Assembly: GCF_006538725.1 (NCBI RefSeq)
Contig: NZ_BJLQ01000024.1
Location: 1-60,088 of the forward strand
DNA from: Cellulomonas gelida
GTDB taxonomy: Bacteria > Actinomycetota > Actinomycetes > Actinomycetales > Cellulomonadaceae
Direction: 5' to 3'
DNA length: 60,088 bases
This document shows, piece by piece, positions 25,757 to 37,976 of this stretch. How positions within the stretch are numbered: the stretch's first letter is position 1; each line of letters begins with the position of its first letter. The notes under the pieces were generated by a model. The model was not told the origin of the DNA. It saw nothing but the letters and a program-made list of their open reading frames with translations, and did no database searches. Made by a program: the position numbers and the translations under genes.

Positions 25757-27270
25757 CGCGCCACCTCCAGCTCCGGGGCCTTGGCCAGCAGCGGGCCGCC
25801 CCACTCGTTCTCGAGCAGCGCCTCGAGCGCCGCACCCACCCGGTAGAGGCGGTCGTCGGCCTTGGCCGGTGCGAGCACCTGGAAGCCGACGGGCAGGCCG
25901 TCGTCCGACAGGCCCGCGGGCAGCGACAGGCCCGGGACCCCCGCGAGGTTCGCGGGGATCGTCGCGACGTCGTTGAGGTACATCGCCAACGGGTCGTCGA
26001 GCTTCTCGCCCAGCTTGAACGCGGTCGTCGGCGCCGTGGGCGAGACGAGCACGTCGGCCTGAGCGAACGCGGCCGCGAAGTCGCGCTGGATCAGCGTGCG
26101 CACCTTCTGCGCGCTGCCGTAGTAGGCGTCGTAGTAGCCCGCGGACAGCGCGTACGTGCCGAGGATGATGCGCCGCTTGACCTCGTCGCCGAAGCCCTGG
26201 CCGCGGGTCGCCGCCATGACGCGCTCCGCCGTCACCGGTCCCTCGCTGGGTTCGACCCGCAGGCCGAACCGCATGCCGTCGAACTTCGCGAGGTTGCTCG
26301 ACGCCTCCGCGGGCAGGATCAGGTAGTACGCCGCGAGCGCGTACGTGAAGTGCGGGCAGGAGACCTCGACGACCTCGGCGCCTGCGCGCTGCAGCAGCTC
26401 GAGCGACTCGTGGAACCGGGCCAGCACACCCGCCTGGTACCCCTCGCCCTGCAGCTCGGTGATGACGCCCACGCGCACGCCGGACAGGTCGCCCAGCGCA
26501 CCGAGGCGCGCCGCGCCGACGAGGTCGGGCAGCGGCTCGGCGATCGACGTCGAGTCACGCGGGTCGTGCCCGCCGATGAGCTCGTGCAGCAGCGCCGAGT
26601 CGAGCACCGTGCGCGTCACCGGTCCCGCCTGGTCCAGGCTGCTCGCGAGCGCGATCAGCCCGTAGCGGGACACCGAGCCGTACGTGGGCTTGACGCCCAC
26701 CGTGCCCGTGACCGCGGCCGGCTGGCGGATCGAGCCGCCGGTGTCCGTGCCGATCGCGAGCGGGGCCTCGTACGCGCCCACGGCCGCGGCGCTCCCGCCG
26801 CCCGAGCCACCCGGGATCCGGTCCAGGTCCCACGGGTTGTGCGTGTTGCCGTACGCGGAGTGCTCGGTCGACGAGCCCATCGCGAACTCGTCCATGTTCG
26901 TCTTGCCGAGGATCGGCAGGCCCGCGGCCTTGATGCGCTCGACCAGCGTCGCGTCGTACGGCGGGACCCAGCCCTCGAGGATCTTCGAGCCCGCGGTCGT
27001 CGGGACGCCCTTGGTCACCACGACGTCCTTGACGGCGATCGGCACGCCGGCCAGCGGGTGCAGCTGCTCGCCGTGGGCGCGGCGCGCGTCCACGTCGGCC
27101 GCCGTCGCGAGCGCGTCCTCGTCGGACACGTGCAGGAACGCGTGGACCGCGGGCTCGACGGCCGCGATGCGGTCCAGGTGCGCGCGCGTCGCCTCGACGC
27201 TCGACACCTCGCCCGCCTGCAGCTTGTCGGCCAGGGCCGCCGCGGAGATCCGGGTCAGGTCGGCGCTCAT
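25753..27270 (-). CDS. gatA: Aspartyl/glutamyl-tRNA amidotransferase subunit A (amidase)
   Basis: A 505-residue amidase-signature enzyme that releases ammonia from glutamine for the GatB reaction. The Ser-cisSer-Lys triad is visible: Lys81 in PIAVKDVV, Ser156 in GGSGGGSAA and nucleophile Ser180 in [34 protein letters not shown] is the standard GatA block. Length is normal. Four-base overlaps with gatC (27267-27270) and gatB (25753-25756) show co-translation of the three subunits, which act as one cytoplasmic complex. Confidence 0.97.
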   Translation of the reverse strand: MSADLTRISAAALADKLQAGEVSSVEATRAHLDRIAAVEPAVHAFLHVSDEDALATAADVDARRAHGEQLHPLAGVPIAVKDVVVTKGVPTTAGSKILEGWVPPYDATLVERIKAAGLPILGKTNMDEFAMGSSTEHSAYGNTHNPWDLDRIPGGSGGGSAAAVGAYEAPLAIGTDTGGSIRQPAAVTGTVGVKPTYGSVSRYGLIALASSLDQAGPVTRTVLDSALLHELIGGHDPRDSTSIAEPLPDLVGAARLGALGDLSGVRVGVITELQGEGYQAGVLARFHESLELLQRAGAEVVEVSCPHFTYALAAYYLILPAEASSNLAKFDGMRFGLRVEPSEGPVTAERVMAATRGQGFGDEVKRRIILGTYALSAGYYDAYYGSAQKVRTLIQRDFAAAFAQADVLVSPTAPTTAFKLGEKLDDPLAMYLNDVATIPANLAGVPGLSLPAGLSDDGLPVGFQVLAPAKADDRLYRVGAALEALLENEWGGPLLAKAPELEVAR

Positions 27271-27566
27271 GCGTCCTCCCCCAGGATCTGCGGGACCAGG
27301 AACTTGCCGTCCTGCGCGGCCGGCGCCGCGGCGAGCACCGCGTCACGGTCGACCGGGGGCTCGGGCACGTCGGCTCGGAACACGTTCGTCAGCGGCAGGG
27401 GGTGGCTGGTGGCCGGCACGTCCGGCGTGGCGATCTCGCTCACGCGCGCGACCGACTCGACGATGACGTCGAGCTCACCCGCGAGCCGGTCGAGCTCGGC
27501 GGGTGTCAGGTCGATCCGGGCCAGCCCCGCCACACGCGCGACCTCGTCGCGAGAGAGGGTGGACAT
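27267..27566 (-). CDS. gatC: Aspartyl/glutamyl-tRNA amidotransferase subunit C
   Basis: A 99-residue GatC, the small belt subunit that stabilises the GatA-GatB pair. It starts [32 protein letters not shown], the typical helical N-terminus, and ends with the extended segment ([33 protein letters not shown]) that wraps the partners. It opens the gatCAB operon. The ATG at 27566 is seven bases from a TAGACT hexamer and lacks a ribosome-binding site, suggesting a leaderless mRNA. Confidence 0.97.
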   Translation of the reverse strand: MSTLSRDEVARVAGLARIDLTPAELDRLAGELDVIVESVARVSEIATPDVPATSHPLPLTNVFRADVPEPPVDRDAVLAAAPAAQDGKFLVPQILGEDA

Positions 27567-27579
27567 GGCCGAGAGTCTA
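27567..27579 (-). promoter_or_regulatory. Leaderless-type -10 box of gatCAB operon
   Basis: TAGACT on the minus strand (27574-27579), seven bases, then the gatC ATG at 27566. The same TAGACT box precedes the cysteine desulfurase gene. Confidence 0.6.
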
Positions 27580-27587
27580 GTGGGGCC

Positions 27588-28004
27588 TCACCGTCGGTCG
27601 ACGGCCGCCTCGATCAGAGACAGCAGCGCGAGGGCGTACGCGTCCTCGGCGCGGTCGGCGGTGAACACCTGCTCCGGGCGCCCTGCCAGCTCGACGAGCA
27701 CCTGGAAGGAACCGTCGGTCGACCGCGCGAGCGAGCGGAACGTGCCGCCGAGCAGGTCACGCAGCTGGTCCTCGCGCGGCAGCCAGACCGCGTCCTGCAG
27801 CGACACCGAGTCGAGCGCCCACTCGGTGGTGCCGTTGAACCCCAGCACCGTGCCCGTCGGGTAGTCGTGCGCCTGGATGGTCATGTCGCTCACCGTGAAG
27901 ATCTCGTCCACGCCGTCGACGAGCACGCCGAACCGGTCACCCGACGCCGGGTGCCAGTGCAGGCCGGTGCCCCGCAGGCGCAGGGCGAGCTCACGTGTGA
28001 TCAC
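27588..28004 (-). CDS. Conserved actinobacterial hypothetical protein
   Basis: A 138-residue protein with no signal peptide or membrane segment. It has the look of a small mixed alpha/beta protein: ITRELALRLRGTGLHWHPASGDRF, then SDMTIQAHDYPTGTVLGFNGTTEWALDSV, then DAVWLPREDQLRDLLGG. I recall similar actinobacterial proteins being labelled as pilus assembly CpaE, but none of the CpaE ATPase motifs is present and I would not use that name. The GTG at 28004 is chosen because a GATACT hexamer sits six bases upstream; a longer in-frame start reads into the nrdI side. It is divergent from nrdI and lies behind gatC on the same strand. Confidence 0.7.
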   Translation of the reverse strand: MITRELALRLRGTGLHWHPASGDRFGVLVDGVDEIFTVSDMTIQAHDYPTGTVLGFNGTTEWALDSVSLQDAVWLPREDQLRDLLGGTFRSLARSTDGSFQVLVELAGRPEQVFTADRAEDAYALALLSLIEAAVDRR

Positions 28005-28016
28005 GCGCCCAGTATC
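28005..28016 (-). promoter_or_regulatory. Possible leaderless-type -10 box of hypothetical gene
   Basis: GATACT (28011-28016, minus strand) followed by GGGCGC and the GTG at 28004. It overlaps the region upstream of nrdI. Confidence 0.4.
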
Positions 28017-28033
28017 GACCTGACCGGGACCAT

Positions 28034-28498
28034 GTGCCCGAGCGACGCGGCGCACTGGCGGCGATGCTCGCAGGCGTGCGTCGCACCCCCGTCTACTACT
28101 ACTCGTCCTCCAGCGGCCTCGTCGCCACGTTCGCCGAGCGGCTCGAGCGACCAGCGTTCAACCTCGCCGAGCGCGAGCACCGGCTGAGCGAGGTCGACGG
28201 GCCGTGGGTGCTGCTCACCCCGTCGTACAAGACCGGGAACGACGCGAACGACACCATCCCCGAGGCCGTGCGCCGATTCCTGCGCTCCGAGCGCAACCGC
28301 CGTGCGCTCGTCGGTGTCATGGGTTCGGGAAACCGCAACTTCGGCCGGTACTACCAGAAGGCCGCGCGCGAGATCGCGCAGCGCTCCGGGCGGCCGATCC
28401 TCTTCGAGTTCGAGCTCGCCGGCACGCCCTGGGACGTCGAGGAGTGCCGACGCATCCTCGACGAGCTCGACGAGGGGCTCGCCCGCCGCACGGGCTGA
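28034..28498 (+). CDS. nrdI: NrdI flavodoxin-like protein (class Ib ribonucleotide reductase activator)
   Basis: A 154-residue flavodoxin-fold NrdI. The FMN phosphate loop is YYYSSSSGLVATFAERL, and GVMGSGNRNFGRYYQKAAREIAQRSGRPILFEFELAGTPWDVE is the characteristic second half. NrdI with reduced FMN generates the oxidant that assembles the Mn(III)2-tyrosyl radical cofactor of NrdF. It is normally encoded with nrdH, nrdE and nrdF; none of these is adjacent here, so this is an orphan copy. The start is uncertain: GTG at 28034 gives the length listed, and the ATG at 28064 would remove ten residues and still keep the fold. Confidence 0.88.
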   Translation: MPERRGALAAMLAGVRRTPVYYYSSSSGLVATFAERLERPAFNLAEREHRLSEVDGPWVLLTPSYKTGNDANDTIPEAVRRFLRSERNRRALVGVMGSGNRNFGRYYQKAAREIAQRSGRPILFEFELAGTPWDVEECRRILDELDEGLARRTG

Positions 28499-28518
28499 GC
28501 CCCTCGTCGCTCGTCCGG

Positions 28519-29994
28519 TCAGGCTCCGTTGCTGCTGCTGCCCGCGTGCGTGCTGAGCACGCCCGAGGCGATGCCGCCCGCCGCGCCCGAGAGCACCGAG
28601 GCGATGTCGATGCCCGTGAGCGACTTGACCACCTCCTGGCCCTCGCCCAGCACCTGCCCGACGGTCTTCGTGACCGCCGAGGCGCCGTCGGTGGAGACGA
28701 CCGTGAGCTGCTTGATCGCCGAGATCGGGTCGGCCGCAGCCTTGACGATCTCGGGCAGGACCGCGATGACCTGCTGGGCGAGGATCGCCTCGCCCTGCTC
28801 GCGCAGCGCCTCGGCCTGGGCCTTGGTCGCCTCGGCCGTCGCCAGACCCTCGGCCTTCGCCGCCGCGGCGCGCGCCAGACCGAGCGCCTCGAGCGCCTGC
28901 GCCTCGGCGAGCTGACGGTCGCGCTCGGCGTTGCCCGCGCGGATCGTGGCCTGCGCGGCTGCCTCGGCGTCGTTGACCGCCGCGACCTTGTTCGCCTCGG
29001 CGATGCGCGTGCGCTTGAACGCGTCCGCCTCGGTCGCCGCGTTGGCCGCGTCGCGCTCACCCGCCGCCTGCTGGACCGCGGCGTACGCCGCCGCCTCGGC
29101 CGGCTTGCGCACGTCGATGTCGAGCTGCTCCTCCGTGACCTTCGCCTTCTCCGCGAGCGCCGCGCGCTCCTCGAGCGCGACCAGCTTGTCCTGCTCGGCC
29201 CGCGCGAGCCGGCCGGCCGCGTCGGCCTCGGCGTTGGCGCGGTCCGTCTCGGCCTTGATCGTCGCCTGCTTCAGAGCGAGGTCGCGCTGACGCTCGGCGA
29301 TCGCCTCGGCCGCGACGATCTTCGCGAACTCGGAGACCTGCTGCGCCTCGGCCTCCTTGACCTCGGCGACCTGGCGGGCACGCGCCGCCTCGGCACGACC
29401 GAGGTTGGCGAGGTAGTCCGAGCCCGGCGTCGAGATGTCGGAGATGTTGAGCAGGTCGACCTGCAGGCCCTGCTCCGCGAGGTCGGTCTTGGTCGAGGCG
29501 ACCACACCGTCCTGCAGCGACTTGCGGTCGCTGATGATCTGCTCGATCGTCATGTCGCCGATGATCGAGCGCAGCGAGCCCTCGAGCGACTCCTTGATCA
29601 CGTCGGTCAGCGTCGCCTGCTGCGACAGGAAGCGCTGCGCCGCGCGACGCACGCCCTCCTCGTCGCCCCGGACCTTGAAGTTGATGGACGCCTTGATGGC
29701 GAGCTTGATGCGGTTCTTGTCGACGCCCTCGACCGTGATGCCGATCTGACGCTGCTCGAGCGAGATCGGGAACCCCTGCTGCAGCACGGGCCAGATGAAG
29801 ACGCGACCGCCGACGACGACGCGCTGGCCACCGTCTCCCGCGTTCTTGCCGGCTCCGCGACCGACGATGACGAGCGCCTCGTTCGGCGGCACGCGACGGA
29901 TGCGCTTGGTGACGAGGGCGATGACCGCGAAGAACGCGATGACGAGAGCGAGCACGGCGATGACCGCCGAGCCGTCCTGCATGAAGTCGGGCAT
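28519..29994 (-). CDS. Flotillin-like SPFH-domain membrane protein
   Basis: A 491-residue flotillin/SPFH protein. A single N-terminal membrane segment (about 6-28, GSAVIAVLALVIAFFAVIALV) precedes the SPFH domain (about 30-210: PPNEALVIVGRG through SDISTPGSDYL). A long Ala/Glu/Lys-rich coiled coil with AEA-type repeats covers about 215-400, and a C-terminal oligomerisation segment ends Gly/Ser-rich. Such proteins build membrane microdomains (FloT/FloA-like) that gather signalling and envelope proteins. It lies downstream of a NfeD-like gene on the same strand, the usual partner. I chose the ATG at 29994; an in-frame GTG at 30033 is possible. Converges on nrdI. Confidence 0.9.
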   Translation of the reverse strand: MPDFMQDGSAVIAVLALVIAFFAVIALVTKRIRRVPPNEALVIVGRGAGKNAGDGGQRVVVGGRVFIWPVLQQGFPISLEQRQIGITVEGVDKNRIKLAIKASINFKVRGDEEGVRRAAQRFLSQQATLTDVIKESLEGSLRSIIGDMTIEQIISDRKSLQDGVVASTKTDLAEQGLQVDLLNISDISTPGSDYLANLGRAEAARARQVAEVKEAEAQQVSEFAKIVAAEAIAERQRDLALKQATIKAETDRANAEADAAGRLARAEQDKLVALEERAALAEKAKVTEEQLDIDVRKPAEAAAYAAVQQAAGERDAANAATEADAFKRTRIAEANKVAAVNDAEAAAQATIRAGNAERDRQLAEAQALEALGLARAAAAKAEGLATAEATKAQAEALREQGEAILAQQVIAVLPEIVKAAADPISAIKQLTVVSTDGASAVTKTVGQVLGEGQEVVKSLTGIDIASVLSGAAGGIASGVLSTHAGSSSNGA

Positions 29995-30133
29995 GGTGTC
30001 CGGGTCGCCCCGGGCTCCTTCCTGTCCTGCCACGGCAACCCCGTGGGTGGGTGGGTTCGGTCGATGACTCGATGGCGAGACGTGCCGGTGGGGCAGCGTC
30101 CCGGTGGTGCGATGGACCCGGCCGCGGGCGGCG

Positions 30134-30601
30134 TCAGGCCCGCGTCACGTGCACGCGAGATCCGGACACACCCACGACGACGACGCGCGTGCCCGCCTCG
30201 AGCGGCTCGTCGGCCCAGGCCAGACGACTCTCCAGGTCACGTACGCCCTCGAGCCGTACCTCGCCGCCCTCAGGGCCCGTGGTCGCCGTGAGCACTCCGT
30301 ACGCCCCCTCGAGCGGGGGCGGTGGGGCGTCCTCGGAGTCCGCGAGCCGGTTGACGATGAGCTGGGCGACGAGACCGGCCGCGATCGCGAACGCGACCGC
30401 GATGACGTACGCCCAGATCACGTCGAGGTCCGAGGACAGCGCAAGGACGCCCGAGGCGCCGAACACCACGGCGCCGATCCCGACGGCCAGCCCGGAGATG
30501 CCGCCGTCGCCGATCTCGAACGACTCGAAGACCTCGCCCACGACGAGCGAGAGCACGAGCAGCACCAGACCGATGGCGCCGACCACGAAGAAGACCGTCA
30601 C
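30134..30601 (-). CDS. NfeD-like membrane protein, partner of flotillin
   Basis: A 155-residue short NfeD-like protein: three membrane segments (about 3-23, 36-58 and 65-88) followed by a C-terminal OB-fold domain (about 105-155: GAYGVLTATTGPEGGEVRLEGVRDLESRLA to VVVVGVSGSRVHV). Short NfeD proteins are typically encoded next to SPFH/flotillin genes and assist the same membrane microdomains. The serine-protease domain of long NfeD proteins is absent. The GTG at 30601 has AAGGGA five bases upstream. The gene precedes the flotillin gene by about 140 bp on the same strand, probably in one operon. Confidence 0.85.
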   Translation of the reverse strand: MTVFFVVGAIGLVLLVLSLVVGEVFESFEIGDGGISGLAVGIGAVVFGASGVLALSSDLDVIWAYVIAVAFAIAAGLVAQLIVNRLADSEDAPPPPLEGAYGVLTATTGPEGGEVRLEGVRDLESRLAWADEPLEAGTRVVVVGVSGSRVHVTRA

Positions 30602-30811
30602 GACTGTCCCTTTCCTGCTTGTCAGACCCCTGGGGCGCCGGCGAATGCCAAGACCACCCCTGACGTGAGTAACGGAGCAGTATGGCAGAGCCGGTGCCGA
30701 CGCCGTGGGCGGTCTGTGGATCGACTTCTCGGAGCGGACCAGCGCGCCGCCGGGCGGCCGGCCGCGCCACGGGTCATGCCTGCAGGGCGCGGGTACCCCG
30801 AGCGCCACCGC
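30602..30811. other. Intergenic region upstream of nfeD-like gene
   Basis: About 210 bp between the NfeD start and the stop of a GNAT gene. A CATACT hexamer on the minus strand, about 90 bases before the start, might be a -10 box, but no clear -35 or operator is seen. Confidence 0.3.
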
Positions 30812-34424
<3,613 letters not shown>

Positions 34425-34478
34425 GCCTCACCCCGTTCGTCGCGCGTCTCTCGCGCCGCAGCAGCCTACGTCCCACCG

Positions 34479-34521
34479 GCGCTCACCCGTGCGCGCTCAC
34501 CCGTGCGCCCGTCACCCGTGC
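34479..34521. repeat. 14-bp tandem repeat at the stop codon of the MetE-like gene
   Basis: GCGCTCACCCGTGC occurs twice in tandem (34479-34492, 34493-34506), followed by a 15-base variant (34507-34521) that contains the last codons and TGA stop of the MetE-like gene. Each unit carries the same GGGTGA on the minus strand. Confidence 0.75.
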
Positions 34522-35522
34522 ACGGCCTCCGCGACGACCCGCGCCGCACGGACCGCTCCCGCGAGCGCGCCGCGCGCGTCGTCGGCTCCCCCGGGCTGGT
34601 CCCCCACGAGCAGCACCACGTCGTCGAGCCCCGCGGCGGGCAGTCCCACGGAGCGCCACGGCCCCGTCACCGAGCGCGCCTGCCCGACGGCGTCCGGTCC
34701 CGCGCACTGCGACGAGCGCTGCGGCGGGACGTGCGCCCAGAGCTGCAGCCCGGCCTCGACGGCCTCGGCGACCCGCTCCCACCCGCGCTCGCCCAAGGGC
34801 TCGACCTCGAGCGCGATCCCGTCGGCGCCCGTCGCGCGGATCGCGGGGACCGTGGTCCATGCGGCGCCGCCGTGCACGACCGCGCGCGCCCCGGCCCCGC
34901 GCGCCGCGGACACGACCGAGCCGATCCGCTCGGCGGCCGACGGACCAGGCACCGCGCGCAGCCGCGCATACCCGGAGAACGAGGGCAGCACGCCCGCGAC
35001 CGCCTGCGCGAGCATCGGCTCGTGCAGCAGCACGACCGGCTCGGCACCCGGCACCGCACGCGCGATCGCGGCGAGGTGCTCGACGAGCCCCGCGGCCAGC
35101 GAGTCGGCGAGGTCGCGCAGCGCGCCGGGGTCCGCGAGAGCGCGGTCGCCGCGCGCCAGGTAGACCGACGCGGCGAGCGTGACCGGGCCCAGCACCGGCA
35201 CGACGAGCGGCCCGACGTACCCGTGGCCCGCGACCGCGAGCGCGTCGAGGTCCTCACGTGCGAGCGCCCGCGTGCGCGTGAGGTCGCTCCCGGGCCGGTC
35301 GGCGAGCTTCCAGCCGTGCGGGCCCAGCTCGGCCGGCAGCTCGACGAGCAGGCCGAGCGCACGTCCGACGAGCGTGGCCCCCGGCCCGCGCGCGGGCAGG
35401 TGCACCTCGAACGGCAGCCCCTGCACCTCCGACGGGGTGTCGACCAGGTCGCCCACCACGACCGTCTGCGCCTCGAGCACGTCCTGGCCGGGCCAGCCCC
35501 CGGTGCCGCTGACCCCGATCAC
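34512..35522 (-). CDS. MetE C-terminal-domain-like protein, zinc site degenerate
   Basis: A 336-residue protein related to the C-terminal barrel of cobalamin-independent methionine synthase. It begins [22 protein letters not shown] and shows [21 protein letters not shown] and VVLLHEPML, matching the family fold. However, the zinc ligands are not conserved: the HxC motif reads His217-Gly-Gly219, and no cysteine corresponds to the C-terminal ligand. True methionine synthase activity is therefore doubtful. A gene of this type also sits near ligA in mycobacteria (Rv3015c region), usually annotated as hypothetical. The GTG start overlaps the mnmA stop (35519-35522), which couples it to tRNA thiolation genes; the role is unknown. 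Confidence 0.8.
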   Translation of the reverse strand: MIGVSGTGGWPGQDVLEAQTVVVGDLVDTPSEVQGLPFEVHLPARGPGATLVGRALGLLVELPAELGPHGWKLADRPGSDLTRTRALAREDLDALAVAGHGYVGPLVVPVLGPVTLAASVYLARGDRALADPGALRDLADSLAAGLVEHLAAIARAVPGAEPVVLLHEPMLAQAVAGVLPSFSGYARLRAVPGPSAAERIGSVVSAARGAGARAVVHGGAAWTTVPAIRATGADGIALEVEPLGERGWERVAEAVEAGLQLWAHVPPQRSSQCAGPDAVGQARSVTGPWRSVGLPAAGLDDVVLLVGDQPGGADDARGALAGAVRAARVVAEAVHG

Positions 35523-36658
35523 GCGGTGTCCACGGCGGCGGAGCCCGCCAGCACGTGCGAGGTCCGCTCGGCCCCGGTCACGGTCGCCTGGCCGAGCACG
35601 CGCGTGCCGTCGTACACGACGACCGACTGGCCCGCCGCCACGCCGCGCAGCGGTGCGCGCAGCGCCACGCTCAGCCGGTCGGGCTCGGCGAGCTCGAACG
35701 CGGCCGGCACCGGGGCGCCGTGCGCGCGCACCTGCACGCTCAGCGCGGCCGCTGCCCACCGCGCCGGATCCCGCGCCACGTCGTCGTACCAGACGGCCCG
35801 ATCCGCGTGCACGAGGTCCACGACGAGCTCGTCGGACGAGCCGACGACCACGCGGTTGCGCACGGGCTCGACCGCGAGCACGTACCGCGGCCTGCCGTCG
35901 GGCGCGGGACGGCCCAGCGCGAGCCCGCGCCGCTGACCGACCGTGTACGCGTACGCGCCGTCGTGCGTCCCGACGACCGCTCCTGAGGAGTCCACGACCT
36001 CACCGGGCTGCGCACCGAGCCGGTCACGCAGGAACCCCTGCGTGTCGCCGTCCGCGACGAAGCAGATGTCGTAGGAGTCCGGCTTGGCCGAGACAGACAG
36101 CCCGCGCGCGGCCGCCTCGCGGCGCGTCTCCTCCTTCGAGGCGACGTCCCCGAGCGGGAACATCGACCGCGCGAGGCGCTCGGGGCCCATCACCGCGAGC
36201 ACGTACGACTGGTCCTTGGCGGCGTCGAGCGCTCGGTGCAGCTCACGCGTGCCGTCGGGCCGTTCGACGGCGCGCGCGTAGTGCCCGGTGCACACCGCGT
36301 CGAAGCCCAGCGCGAGCGCCTTGTCGAGCAACGTCGCGAACTTGATGTGCTCGTTGCACCGCACGCACGGGTTCGGCGTGCGACCCGCGGCGTACTCGGA
36401 GAGGAAGTCGGCGACGACCGTCTCCTCGAACCGCTCCGACAGGTCCCACACGTAGTACGGGATGCCGAGCACGTCCGCGGCGCGCCGCGCGTCCCCCGCG
36501 TCCTCGATCGAGCAGCACCCCCGCGACCCGGTGCGGAACTGGTCGCGCGTGCGCGACAGCGCCATGTGCACCCCGACGACCTCGTGGCCCGCGTCGACCG
36601 CGCGCGCCGCGGCCACGGCCGAGTCGACCCCGCCGGACAGGGCGGCCAGCACGCGCAC
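35519..36658 (-). CDS. mnmA: tRNA-specific 2-thiouridylase MnmA
   Basis: A 379-residue MnmA/TrmU that thiolates U34 of the tRNAs for Lys, Glu and Gln. The ATP-binding PP-loop is SGGVDS (8-13). The catalytic cysteines are Cys98 in PNPCVRCN and Cys199 in SYDICF. GTPNP-type and [30 protein letters not shown] and RYVLAVEP are standard blocks. Sulfur comes from a cysteine desulfurase encoded immediately upstream; the mnmA GTG follows that gene's TGA without a gap. This iscS-mnmA order is conserved in many actinobacteria, including mycobacteria. Confidence 0.96.
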   Translation of the reverse strand: MRVLAALSGGVDSAVAAARAVDAGHEVVGVHMALSRTRDQFRTGSRGCCSIEDAGDARRAADVLGIPYYVWDLSERFEETVVADFLSEYAAGRTPNPCVRCNEHIKFATLLDKALALGFDAVCTGHYARAVERPDGTRELHRALDAAKDQSYVLAVMGPERLARSMFPLGDVASKEETRREAAARGLSVSAKPDSYDICFVADGDTQGFLRDRLGAQPGEVVDSSGAVVGTHDGAYAYTVGQRRGLALGRPAPDGRPRYVLAVEPVRNRVVVGSSDELVVDLVHADRAVWYDDVARDPARWAAAALSVQVRAHGAPVPAAFELAEPDRLSVALRAPLRGVAAGQSVVVYDGTRVLGQATVTGAERTSHVLAGSAAVDTA

Positions 36659-37885
36659 TCAGGCCACCCCCACCCGCGCGGACGACGAGCCCGCGAGACC
36701 CGCGGCGCGCGCCCGCTCGAGCACCGCCGGCAGGGCGGTGAGCAGCGCCGCGACGTCGTCGGACGTCGAGGTGTGCCCGAGCGAGAACCGCAGCGCCCCA
36801 CGCGCGTCGTCCTCGTCGACACCCATCGCGAGCAGCACGTGCGACGGCCGCGGGACTCCCGCCTGGCACGCCGAGCCCGTCGAGGCCTCGACGCCCGCCG
36901 AGTCCAGGAGGTACAGCAGCGAGTCGCCCTCGCAGCCCGGGAACGTGAAGTGCGCGTTCGCCGGCAACCGCCGCTCGGTGTCGGCGGGGCCGCGCAGCAC
37001 CGCGGTCGGGTCGATCGCGCGCACCCCGGCGACGAGCGTGTCGCGCAGCGCGGCCACGCGCGGCGCGTGCGTGGGACGGGCCGCGACGGCCTCGTCGACC
37101 GCGGTCGCGAACGACGCGAGCAGCGCGGCGTCGAGCGTCCCGGACCGCACGCCGCGCTCCTGGCCGCCGCCGTGCTGCACGGGTGTCAGCTCGAGCCCGC
37201 GCCGCGCGAGGAGCGCCCCCGTGCCGCCCGGGCCGCCGAGCTTGTGCCCGGAGACCGTCATCGCGTCGAGCCCGCTCGCCGCGAAGTCCACGGGCACCTG
37301 GCCGACGGCCTGCACGGCGTCGGCGTGCACCGGTACGCCGTGGCGCCGCGCGAGCGCGACGACGTCGGCGAGCGGCTGCAGCGTGCCCACCTCGTTGTTG
37401 GCCCACATCACCGAGAGCAGCGCGGCGTGCTCGCCGTTCGCCTCGAGCTCGGCGCGCAGCGCGTCGACCTCGAGCACGCCGTCCGAGTCGACGGGGAGCA
37501 GCACGAGCTCGGCGCCCGCATGCTCGGCCATCCAGAAGGCCGGGTCGAGCACGGCGTGGTGCTCGACCGCGGAGACGAGGATGCGCCGCCGTCCCGGGTC
37601 GTGCGTGCGCCGTGCCCAGAACAGCCCCTTGATCGCGAGGTTGTCCGCCTCGGTCCCACCGGACGTCCACAGCACCTCGCTCGGACGCGCGCCGAGCGCC
37701 GCCGCGAACCGCTCGCGTGCTTCCTCGACCACGCGTCGCGCGGCCCGTCCGGAGGCGTGCAGGGACGACGGGTTACCGGTCCGGGTGAGCTCGGACTCGA
37801 GCACCCGGACCGCCGCGGGGAGCATGGGCGTGGTCGCCGCGTGGTCGAGATACGACGCGGCAGCCGCCGCCGGGCGAGCAGTCAC
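36659..37885 (-). CDS. iscS: Cysteine desulfurase (IscS/NifS family)
   Basis: A 408-residue PLP enzyme that removes sulfur from cysteine to a persulfide for tRNA thiolation and Fe-S assembly. It opens with SYLDHAATTPMLPAA, the PLP lysine is Lys215 in VSGHKLGGPGG, and the catalytic Cys340 lies in EASTGSACQAGVPRPSHVLLAMG. The extended active-site loop places it in the group-I IscS-like class. The GTG at 37885 is six bases from TAGACT. It is immediately upstream of mnmA, its probable sulfur acceptor. No iscU/A genes are adjacent. Confidence 0.95.
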   Translation of the reverse strand: MTARPAAAAASYLDHAATTPMLPAAVRVLESELTRTGNPSSLHASGRAARRVVEEARERFAAALGARPSEVLWTSGGTEADNLAIKGLFWARRTHDPGRRRILVSAVEHHAVLDPAFWMAEHAGAELVLLPVDSDGVLEVDALRAELEANGEHAALLSVMWANNEVGTLQPLADVVALARRHGVPVHADAVQAVGQVPVDFAASGLDAMTVSGHKLGGPGGTGALLARRGLELTPVQHGGGQERGVRSGTLDAALLASFATAVDEAVAARPTHAPRVAALRDTLVAGVRAIDPTAVLRGPADTERRLPANAHFTFPGCEGDSLLYLLDSAGVEASTGSACQAGVPRPSHVLLAMGVDEDDARGALRFSLGHTSTSDDVAALLTALPAVLERARAAGLAGSSSARVGVA

Positions 37886-37897
37886 CCCACGAGTCTA
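37886..37897 (-). promoter_or_regulatory. Leaderless-type -10 box of iscS-mnmA operon
   Basis: TAGACT (37892-37897, minus strand), six bases, then GTG at 37885. No ribosome-binding site is visible. Confidence 0.6.
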
Positions 37898-37963
37898 CGA
37901 ACGGCCGCGCCGCGGGTGGTCCGCGCGCACCTGGACATCCCGCGCACCATCGCGAAGACCTGG

Positions 37964-37976
37964 CAGGATGTCCGCC
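37964..37976 (+). promoter_or_regulatory. Possible leaderless-type -10 box of phosphotransferase gene
   Basis: CAGGAT (37964-37969), seven bases, then GTG at 37977. AGGA could alternatively serve as a ribosome-binding site for the same GTG. Confidence 0.35.

Noticed and set aside
37965..37970. ATG at 37968 as the start of the phosphotransferase gene.
   Set aside because: The only ribosome-binding-like bases (AGGA) abut this ATG; the in-frame GTG at 37977 has both a -10-like hexamer and a correctly spaced AGGA.
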